DNA of 12,319 nt from an uncultured Christensenella sp. (GTDB taxonomy: Bacteria > Bacillota > Clostridia > Christensenellales > UBA3700): NCBI GenBank assembly GCA_910577795.1, contig CAJTNW010000032.1, positions 4,225 to 16,543 of the forward strand, in the 5' to 3' direction. Position numbers and translations under genes: made by a program. The notes beneath the pieces are model-generated. The model saw nothing but the letters and a program-made list of their open reading frames with translations, had not been told where the DNA came from and searched no databases. Of this stretch, positions 7,601 through 12,319 are shown piece by piece (positions within the stretch are counted from its first letter, which is position 1; every line of letters begins with the position of its first letter).

Positions 7601-8319
7601 TCTATATTTTCAGCATTTTCAGAATGTACATAACGTTTATCAGAATCATAAGGCAAATATTTTAAATTATTATTGTCAAACTCGTCATTTGCATAATAAC
7701 TTGCTGCTTCTCCATCAGTCATATTTGGATAGCCTAAGCCTGCAAAAATTTTAGCAAAATCATTTCTGTTAACACTAGCAATTCTTTCACCTTGTACCTT
7801 TGTATAATCAGTTGCATTTTCATTAGCAATATCATGGTTACCAGGTATTACAAAAATTTGAAAGTTTACATTACCCTTTGCTCTAATTTTGTTTTGCAAA
7901 TCTCTAAGTGCGTTTGCAATATCAATTAAGGCTACTCTTTCGCCATCACTACTTAAATCACCCGTTACAAGTATATAGTCTGGCAAACTATTATTACGGC
8001 TAGGAGTTTCGCCATTTTCATCCATACTCAATATATCTGAAAATAGTTTTTTTATTACCATACTACTTTCGACTATCAGTTTGCTTTCCAACTTGCTTTT
8101 ATCCACCATTGCAGAACTATCATATTTAGGGTCTTGCTGTTTATATGACATATAAGTTGGATAATAGTGCAAATCTGTTATGTGAACAATATTAATTGAA
8201 TTATCATCACCATTATCTGCAAAAGCAATACAAAATCCACTGCAAATTACGCATAACAAAATTACTGCAACTAATGCAACAAATAAATTTGTTTTATGTT
8301 TTAATGCACCTTTATTCAT
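4618..8319 (-). CDS. secreted, membrane-anchored protein with two metallophosphoesterase domains
   Basis: Not a named family that I recognise over its full 1233 residues. Order: signal peptide (~1-35, hydrophobic 11-34, likely cut after AFA); first calcineurin-like phosphoesterase domain (~42-390) with DLH (49-51), GD (120-121), GNHD (160-163), THH (309-311) and GHMH (350-353); a long, mostly helical-looking segment with no recognised domain (~405-740); a purple-acid-phosphatase-type N-terminal Ig-like domain (~747-864, ending VTGLKPNTMYSYRVGD and VYTFKTSA); second phosphoesterase domain (~871-1120) with DMQ (879-881), GDMVDDG (913-919), GNHD (946-949), H1036 and GHDH (1073-1076); a membrane helix (~1183-1208) followed by KHKKK and a short charged cytoplasmic tail. 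Both active sites should face outside. Domain 2 has Gln where the first-motif His often sits and lacks the GDxxY tyrosine of true purple acid phosphatases. Substrate unknown: phosphomonoesters, nucleotides or phosphodiesters. Start: TAGGAGA lies 6 bases before ATG 8319. Confidence 0.85.
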   Translation of the reverse strand: MNKGALKHKTNLFVALVAVILLCVICSGFCIAFADNGDDNSINIVHITDLHYYPTYMSYKQQDPKYDSSAMVDKSKLESKLIVESSMVIKKLFSDILSMDENGETPSRNNSLPDYILVTGDLSSDGERVALIDIANALRDLQNKIRAKGNVNFQIFVIPGNHDIANENATDYTKVQGERIASVNRNDFAKIFAGLGYPNMTDGEAASYYANDEFDNNNLKYLPYDSDKRYVHSENAENIEFAYMAMNDWDSELGIGDLCYTAKCPDGNTFIAIDGLVSGEIGGRVSDGVFEWLNSIKTSSMTDNLISMTHHNVLQHFTMQEKWSKDYLYSNWEEVRDFLVNLGVKYNFSGHMHANDIASYCNDDGYNLYDIETGSPVGYGASYREAKISFKQDGSSDLKPTSRITSDLTHTLRTVRDVDVSVLLDDGYLVKTYTNIYSTNISVDGKINNLSDYINERLYKDMLDNVIDSIIKKVNRENTVDLILGYVENNLGDSGLLDKLFKDNKDSLRTILSNLYNKIQSETLKDFVYTGNKEFLQGEENKLRAYLYNFVSSVIDIETAKNYTIQNLFVDSYTTHLKGGEGVYLPANSKLKESIEWMQSGELVRAIVNKINDKNNGITILIQRILSSNYNLTANLNAEEIRNVNIILAPFGIKLDSVNLDKLIKNVAGNKLDKYPSNIVGDKLTYIVSESIAKGIGSNLSDVIRSLVTDSSYDGVLDVESRVVYAENDEHSHYAGGKKRAPSVVDGRLPSMLTMTFGENVYEDRNLVWFTDKRISATDLQIVEGDRSALYSGGEKVKSFKGESKIYAVDYPLIELGIMTTYTTKEIARHEISVTGLKPNTMYSYRVGDAKNVYWSDVYTFKTSAKVAKKPFEILIATDMQGMTKAVYEDSAKVLRAAQNVTEFGYDFILNLGDMVDDGKNLNQWQYLLDSNKNLFGTIPQVIAPGNHDLSEFEVTKGYIPTDSNVVTDKYTALQLHFNFGGRDKNYYSFDYNGVHFIVLDTNDITENNNLSFNQIEWLTEDLKKNEDNIIVVSMHKGIYSAGIHQNDKEVVGMRKVLSKLFSDYKVELVLQGHDHIYSESFFLDGDGKKTKIPVYKQGAPINNNSGGVLYVTMGSTGDKFYDFNFDTDDFINKGKMFHAPKLKNPTFGRLMFDGQNIKFYSYQYDIANDKIMQLKIFNDNNIMIIISSVTGGLLGIGIITLLVILVLKHKKKVALCKEENKQLDATSEEKKE

Positions 8320-8362
8320 ATTATCTCCTACAAACTAAATCACAAATTAACGATATATTTTT

Positions 8363-8391
8363 ATTATAGCACAAAATTTGATATTTGCACT
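8363..8391 (-). promoter_or_regulatory. promoter of the phosphoesterase gene
   Basis: Perfect TATAAT (8368-8363) with TG one base upstream (TGCTATAAT, 8371-8363), an extended -10. The hexamer 17 bases upstream (AGTGCA) is a poor -35, as is common for extended -10 promoters. The expected leader is about 38 bases to ATG 8319. Confidence 0.55.
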
Positions 8392-8487
8392 ACTTTTTTA
8401 TACTTATTATAATTAAACAATTAAATTATGTACTTTATCACTAAAATAATTTTTGAAATAAATCAAAAAATCAACTGAAAATCGTTA

Positions 8488-8787
8488 CTAATCAGTAAAA
8501 ATATCATAATTGAGTGGGTTATAAACTGGCACAGGTTTTTCTTCTACAGATTTTTTTAAATAATACCAAATGTTTTCATATCTATCAAAATATATTCTTT
8601 TTCTCTTTCCGCAAATTAAGCAATTATATTCAAGTGCTACACCAAAAGCACCTTTGGGTGTAGCCAATTTTTTATTATACACTTTGTCTATCACATATAG
8701 TTTATCACCAAAATTAATTTTTAGTGGTCTTATTTCACCTTTTTCCGTAAATCTAACTATTACTTCTATAGGAATTTTTTCTAGCAT
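8488..8787 (-). CDS. small conserved-looking protein of unknown function with one CxxC pair
   Basis: Ninety-nine residues, no signal peptide or membrane segment, so probably cytoplasmic. The opening IPIEVIVRFTEKGEIRPLKI (6-25), then a glycine/hydrophobic beta-strand pattern and an aromatic IYFDRYENIWYYLKK (65-79), resemble from memory a family of small uncharacterised clostridial proteins built around VEVIVRFD-x-G-x-I-x-PL; I cannot name the family. Cys56 and Cys59 form CLIC-GKRKR. A single CxxC might be half of a metal site or may be incidental. Start: AGAGGA with a 4-base spacer before ATG 8787. It stops with TAG, unlike its TAA-ending neighbours. It is separated from the sialidase-like gene by a terminator and from the phosphoesterase by 168 bases with a promoter, so it is probably transcribed alone. 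I see no clear promoter of its own in 8800-8890. No functional call is made. Confidence 0.75.
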   Translation of the reverse strand: MLEKIPIEVIVRFTEKGEIRPLKINFGDKLYVIDKVYNKKLATPKGAFGVALEYNCLICGKRKRIYFDRYENIWYYLKKSVEEKPVPVYNPLNYDIFTD

Positions 8788-8892
8788 AATTTCCTCTTAT
8801 TATAGTTAGTTTATGCTATTAAAAAATATTTACTAAAGGATATTTTTACCATTTACCAAATTATGCTTTTTCGTTTTTTCAGTCATTTAAAA

Positions 8893-8916
8893 AGCGGTTG
8901 ATATTAACCAACCGCT
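8893..8916 (-). terminator. intrinsic terminator after the sialidase-like gene
   Basis: Stem AGCGGTTG / CAACCGCT (8 bp, GC-rich against an AT-rich background) with an 8-base loop, followed on the minus strand by TTTTAAAT. It lies 21 bases after the stop codon and closes the GH35/sialidase unit. Confidence 0.8.
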
Positions 8917-8937
8917 AAAATTTTATATCATTATTAA

Positions 8938-10305
8938 TTATTTTTTCATTTTTGCAACCAATTCATCAACTAAATTTATGTTAATAACTTTGCTTGCAAT
9001 AATAGTTTTATCTCTAGTTTGAGAAAACATACCATAAGTGCTTGTCATAATCTTACCATCTTGCATAACAACATTGCCGCTATATCCACAGTCACCATTT
9101 GCTGCAAGCACAGATTTTGTTTGATTTGGCAAATAAGTGTGTGCAAGTTTAATACGATATTGACCTTCTTTTAGATTTTTTAAATCGTCAAATGTGCCAA
9201 CCCATGCTATCCAACCTTCACTATACCATTTACCATTGCCTGAGCCAACAGTTTCGTCCACAGTTTTAAAGTTGCTTGAATCTTTACTAATTGACCTAAA
9301 TGTAATAAATAATCTTCCATCATCAAGCCACTCTGCTTTATGTCTTTCACCATTTACTGCTGCTGGCAATTGTTTTGGTTCGCTCCAAGTTTTACCCTCA
9401 TCAGTAGATATAGACATTAAACTATTCATTTCTTTATTAGCATTTTTGCCATTACTTCTTGCAAGTAACATTAATTCGTCGCCTTCACCTTTTTCGCTTC
9501 TTACAACTTCTACTTCACACATAAAGGCTTTTTTTTCAATTTTTCTGTAATTTGCAAAATATTTTTCTGGCGCAGACCATTTCATATAACCATATTCATC
9601 AAAAGTTAAAATAGTTTTGTAGTTATATGCGTTATCGTCATGGAAAAATCCCATCCAAGAATTTGTCCAGTTTCCATTTTCGTCTTTAAGTTGAGTAAGT
9701 GATGCCATTGCTACTATAGGTGCAACAAAGTTCTCACCTTTTTTGCCATTTGCATCTAAACCATAAAAGTTTTGGAATTCTGTCCAGCCATTAACACCAT
9801 CGTCACTTAAAGAAACATTAAAGCCATTACCTTTATATCTGCCACCCCAAGTAGGACAACCACTAATTAAAATATATTTAATTTTTTCTTTTTCAGTGCC
9901 TCTGTTTAATCTCAATTGGTAAACAGTTGGTGTCTCCATACTATTTTGCCAAGTTAAAGGCAACCCTTTAATTTCTTCCCATTTTTTACCATCAGTAGAA
10001 AATTTGCCACCAATTGCACCTCTTCCATGACCTTTAGAATAATAAATCGCCATTCCACCATCAACCATCACAGCATCAGGGTGTGCTAAATAATCTGTTT
10101 CTGTCCCACCGTCATCAACAATGTCATAGCCATACAAACCTTTATACTCATCGCCAATATCACTAGGCATTGCAGTTGCATTTAAATCTATTTGAGGAAT
10201 AGTATAAGCATCTAATAAACCATCATCTTTAGGCATACAACCTGCTAAGGCAAATATTAATACAAGTAACAAAGCAACAACTAAAACAACAACCTTTTTT
10301 TTCAT
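8938..10305 (-). CDS. BNR/Asp-box sialidase-like lipoprotein
   Basis: Predicted extracellular glycosidase of sialidase-type six-bladed beta-propeller fold, tethered to the membrane as a lipoprotein. A signal peptide (KKK, then hydrophobic 5-20) ends in the lipobox LAGC with Cys23 as lipidation site. One full Asp-box, STDEGKTW (300-307), is present; FSTDGKKW (102-109) and SDDGVNGW (167-174) are degenerate copies. Propeller-like stretches include HPDAVMVDGGMAIYYS (75-90), GERHKAEWLDDGRLFITFRS (319-338) and GYSGNVVMQDGKIMTSTYG (407-425). I do not see the (F/Y)RIP motif that carries the first arginine of the classical GH33 triad, so substrate and mechanism are uncertain: sialic acid release is plausible but another exo-glycosidase activity is possible. 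Length 455 is ordinary for such proteins. Start: AGGGGAG lies 7 bases before ATG 10305. It lies 38 bases downstream of the GH35 gene with no terminator between, so the two are probably co-transcribed. Confidence 0.75.
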   Translation of the reverse strand: MKKKVVVLVVALLLVLIFALAGCMPKDDGLLDAYTIPQIDLNATAMPSDIGDEYKGLYGYDIVDDGGTETDYLAHPDAVMVDGGMAIYYSKGHGRGAIGGKFSTDGKKWEEIKGLPLTWQNSMETPTVYQLRLNRGTEKEKIKYILISGCPTWGGRYKGNGFNVSLSDDGVNGWTEFQNFYGLDANGKKGENFVAPIVAMASLTQLKDENGNWTNSWMGFFHDDNAYNYKTILTFDEYGYMKWSAPEKYFANYRKIEKKAFMCEVEVVRSEKGEGDELMLLARSNGKNANKEMNSLMSISTDEGKTWSEPKQLPAAVNGERHKAEWLDDGRLFITFRSISKDSSNFKTVDETVGSGNGKWYSEGWIAWVGTFDDLKNLKEGQYRIKLAHTYLPNQTKSVLAANGDCGYSGNVVMQDGKIMTSTYGMFSQTRDKTIIASKVININLVDELVAKMKK

Positions 10306-10343
10306 ATTTGTCTCCCCTTTTAATAAATATCAATATATTTTAA

Positions 10344-12104
10344 TTAACCTAAATCAGGTTTATTATCAATAACAACCTCAGCAGTCTTATAACCTTCAAT
10401 ATCAAAAATGATTATTTCATTTTCTTTATCAGTATTTAGCAATACACTAGGAATATACAATGCTTTTTGAGGACCTTGTTTTGTCCAGTATCTACCTAGA
10501 TTAAATCCATTAACCCAAACATTACCTTTACCAAAATTATTTAGGTGCACAAAACAGTCTGCTTTGCTATCTGCCTTAAAAGTACCACGTAAAAATACTG
10601 GTTCATTATTGTACAATTCATTTTCAAACTGCAAATTTTCCAAATTATCCATAGGTAAGCAAAAAACATTATAGCCAAACATTATTTGTTTACCAAATAC
10701 AATTCTTTCTATACCCTTTCTGTCTTCCATATTGGTACCATAGTTTATTCTACCCATGCAGTCTACTAATATACCTATCTTCTTTTCACCATCTACACCA
10801 CTAAGCAACATTTTATGTTTAGTGCCAAAAAGTGACTTTGCATTGTTTCTATCAAACACTTTAACTTTTTTATCGTCTACATAAACATGTGCAATATCAT
10901 GTACACCTTCAATATAAAGTGGCTGCATAACATACTTGCCTTTAAGTTTTGTTTCATAATAAATAAACCCATAATTTTGTCCAAAGTACTCCATACTTTC
11001 TGGTGTAGCACATCTGTATTTAGTACCGATTTTTGATAGATTATCAAACAATTTTGCAGACTGCTTTAGTTGCACCTTGCCAATAGTTTGAAGTGCAGGA
11101 CTAGCAGGCAATTGTTCCTCTTTTAAACCTTGTGCCTCATGCATAACTTTTCGCACTGCATGATATGCTGGAGTATAGTCACCCCACTCTGTCAAAAATG
11201 CACAATAATCATAACTTGTAATTGTTGGGTGAATTTTGTTTTTGTCATAATTAGAGCCTGCCCAAAAACCAAAGTTAGTACCACCATGGAACATATAAAC
11301 ATTAAAGTTTGCATCAAGACTTAAAAAGTCTTTTATTTCATTTACAACTGACAAACTACCTCTTGTATGATGTTTTTCACCCCAGTGGTCAAACCAGCCA
11401 CACCAAAACTCACCACAAAATAGTGGCATATTTTCTTGATATCCATTTAGTGCACCAAAAGCACCTTTTGCATTACTACCAAAATTTAAAACCTTGTACA
11501 CACCATCTACAGAGCCACCTGATAACATATTGCACCAGTTGCCATCTGCAGTAAACAGCATAACATCCATATCAAATTTTTTATATAGACTTTTTACATA
11601 ATCAAGATACTCATGGTCATTACCAAAACTACCATACTCATTTTCTACCTGCATCATAATTACATTGCCGCCATTTGACTCTAAATGCGGCTTAATTTTT
11701 GCAAATAGCACACCAAACCAGTCTTCAACATGCTTTTTATAAATTTCATTATTACAACGTAATCTTAAATTTCTATCTGCAAGTAACCATGGTGGAAGAC
11801 CGCCAAAATCCCATTCTGCACAAATATAAGGACCTGGTCGAACAATAACAAATAGCCCTACTTTTTTTGCAATCTCAATAAATTTTTCCAAATCAAGAAT
11901 CCCGTCAAAATCATACTCACCTTTTTTAGGTTCGTGCAAATTCCAACAAGTATATGTTTCTACAGTATTAAAACCGCAAAGTTTTATCTTTGTTAGTCTA
12001 TCTTCCCAATACTCAGGCAATGTCCTAAAATAATGCATTGCACCTGAATAAATATTAATCTTCTTACCATTTAGCAAAAAATCTTTACCTTTAATCTCAA
12101 ACAT
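10344..12104 (-). CDS. GH35 beta-galactosidase, cytoplasmic
   Basis: Predicted retaining exo-beta-galactosidase removing terminal beta-linked galactose. The catalytic (beta/alpha)8 barrel fills ~1-325: YSGAMHYFR (19-27), TYTCWNLHEP (50-59), RPGPYICAEWDFGGLPPWL (89-107), QVENEYGS (152-159) with acid/base Glu156, and GEFWCGWFDHWG (231-242) with nucleophile Glu232, then MFHGGTNFG (271-279) and TSYDY (296-300). These are textbook GH35 signatures. Behind it lie beta-sandwich domains with GRINYG (451-456) and GKGNVWVNGFNLGRYW (525-540), the usual GH35 galactose-binding-like end. Length 586 is typical for the compact bacterial form. No signal peptide, so it should act inside the cell on imported galactosides such as galacto-N-biose, lacto-N-biose or lactose-type units; linkage preference cannot be read from sequence. 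Start: AGGATAGGG about 6 bases before ATG 12104. First gene of the unit with the sialidase-like lipoprotein. Confidence 0.95.
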   Translation of the reverse strand: MFEIKGKDFLLNGKKINIYSGAMHYFRTLPEYWEDRLTKIKLCGFNTVETYTCWNLHEPKKGEYDFDGILDLEKFIEIAKKVGLFVIVRPGPYICAEWDFGGLPPWLLADRNLRLRCNNEIYKKHVEDWFGVLFAKIKPHLESNGGNVIMMQVENEYGSFGNDHEYLDYVKSLYKKFDMDVMLFTADGNWCNMLSGGSVDGVYKVLNFGSNAKGAFGALNGYQENMPLFCGEFWCGWFDHWGEKHHTRGSLSVVNEIKDFLSLDANFNVYMFHGGTNFGFWAGSNYDKNKIHPTITSYDYCAFLTEWGDYTPAYHAVRKVMHEAQGLKEEQLPASPALQTIGKVQLKQSAKLFDNLSKIGTKYRCATPESMEYFGQNYGFIYYETKLKGKYVMQPLYIEGVHDIAHVYVDDKKVKVFDRNNAKSLFGTKHKMLLSGVDGEKKIGILVDCMGRINYGTNMEDRKGIERIVFGKQIMFGYNVFCLPMDNLENLQFENELYNNEPVFLRGTFKADSKADCFVHLNNFGKGNVWVNGFNLGRYWTKQGPQKALYIPSVLLNTDKENEIIIFDIEGYKTAEVVIDNKPDLG

Positions 12105-12150
12105 TTCAACCCTATCCTAAACATTTATTATACAATTTTGTATTATATGT

Positions 12151-12180
12151 ATTATAACATTATAATTTATTCAAAGTCAA
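12151..12180 (-). promoter_or_regulatory. promoter of the GH35/sialidase unit
   Basis: TTGACT (12180-12175), an 18-base spacer, then perfect TATAAT (12156-12151) with TG one base upstream (TGTTATAAT). The leader is about 40 bases. Just downstream an ATACAA..TTGTAT inverted repeat (12130-12143) lies near the expected start, but in such AT-rich DNA it may be chance. The intergenic stretch 12105-12277 otherwise holds only this promoter and the upstream terminators. Confidence 0.7.
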
Positions 12181-12190
12181 TAATTTTAAA

Positions 12191-12235
12191 AAATAGAGAA
12201 TAAATATCTATAATAAATACAACAACTCTCTATTT
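12191..12235 (-). repeat. spaced inverted repeat ending in a T-run, possible second terminator
   Basis: AAATAGAGA (minus strand, 12235-12227) pairs with TCTCTATTT (12199-12191) across 27 bases and is followed by TTTAAAA. It lies directly behind the strong hairpin at 12236-12273 and ahead of the GH35 promoter. It could act as a tandem back-up terminator; the long loop makes this uncertain. Confidence 0.35.
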
Positions 12236-12273
12236 AAACAAAAGGGAATGGATATTTCCATTCCCTTTTGTTT
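12236..12273 (-). terminator. strong intrinsic terminator of the upstream gene
   Basis: Perfect 17-bp stem (12236-12252 with 12257-12273, core AAAAGGGAATGGA) and a 4-base loop. The stem itself ends in TTTTGTTT on the minus strand and ATTTTA follows on the plus strand, so it may work in both directions. It starts 4 bases after the stop codon of the partial gene at the window edge and separates that gene from the GH35 promoter. Confidence 0.85.
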
Positions 12274-12277
12274 TATT

Positions 12278-12319
12278 TTAGTAGAATAATTCTATAGATA
12301 TCTTGTTATCCATTATGTT
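12278..12319 (-). CDS. C-terminal end of an unidentified upstream gene
   Basis: Only one of the three minus-strand frames stays open from the window edge; it reads NIMDNKISIELFY and ends in TAA at 12280-12278, four bases before a strong terminator. That position argues for a real gene end. Thirteen residues are not enough to name it. Confidence 0.45.
   Translation of the reverse strand, partial: NIMDNKISIELFY

Noticed and set aside
8474..8490. cre-like sequence TGAAAATCGTTA for catabolite repression
   Set aside because: The spacing around the central CG does not fit the CcpA consensus, and the site lies at the 3' end of the small gene rather than at a promoter.
9194..9550. 118-codon open frame on the plus strand opposite the sialidase-like gene
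   Set aside because: It is the complement of a well-supported gene, with low-complexity Ser/Leu/Pro composition and no recognisable motif or ribosome site.
12128..12147. ATACAA..TTGTAT inverted repeat downstream of the GH35 promoter as an operator
   Set aside because: Only six-base arms in very AT-rich sequence, and no similarity to the fucI palindrome; mentioned with the promoter but not called.
45..12319. Alternative genetic code (TGA recoding) in this AT-rich genome
   Set aside because: All full genes have complete motifs under the standard code, use TGG for conserved tryptophans, and end in TAA or TAG at sensible positions.

Overview
The window is AT-rich bacterial DNA in which every credible gene lies on the minus strand, so transcription runs from high to low coordinates. 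Purine-rich Shine-Dalgarno sites, extended -10 promoters (TGnTATAAT type), intrinsic hairpin terminators, a lipoprotein signal and a surface protein held by a C-terminal membrane anchor all suggest a low-GC, Clostridia-like member of the Bacillota. The gene content (fucose catabolism, a sialidase-like lipoprotein, a GH35 beta-galactosidase) suggests a gut or host-associated glycan user. The taxonomic placement is inference; no marker gene is present.

Layout in the direction of transcription. (1) 12278-12319: last 13 codons of an unidentified upstream gene, followed by a strong hairpin terminator (12236-12273). (2) 12180-8893: a two-gene unit with its own promoter, made of a GH35 beta-galactosidase (cytoplasmic, no signal peptide) and a BNR/Asp-box sialidase-like lipoprotein, closed by a terminator at 8893-8916. 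(3) 8488-8787: a lone 99-residue conserved-looking small protein with one CxxC pair. (4) 4618-8319: a 1233-residue secreted, membrane-anchored protein with two separate metallophosphoesterase domains, the second preceded by a purple-acid-phosphatase-type N-terminal domain. (5) 4552-45: an L-fucose catabolic operon, fucI (isomerase), then a two-domain class II aldolase (fucA-like), then an FGGY kinase of RhaB type acting as the probable fuculokinase. (6) 1-42: start of another gene two bases after the kinase stop, leaving the window.

Working together: the fuc genes encode the complete route L-fucose -> L-fuculose -> L-fuculose-1-phosphate -> dihydroxyacetone phosphate + L-lactaldehyde. The sialidase-like lipoprotein and the beta-galactosidase would act on other terminal sugars of the same mucin or milk-type glycans, so the window reads as a host-glycan module, with the phosphatase between the two halves as a separate transcription unit. 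No sugar transporter, regulator or fucosidase is inside the window.

The most distinctive non-coding signal is a 25-bp near-perfect palindrome (4498-4522) exactly where fucI transcription should start, a good operator candidate. No RNA gene, CRISPR array, transposon or integrase was found, and no intergenic stretch exceeds 300 bases.
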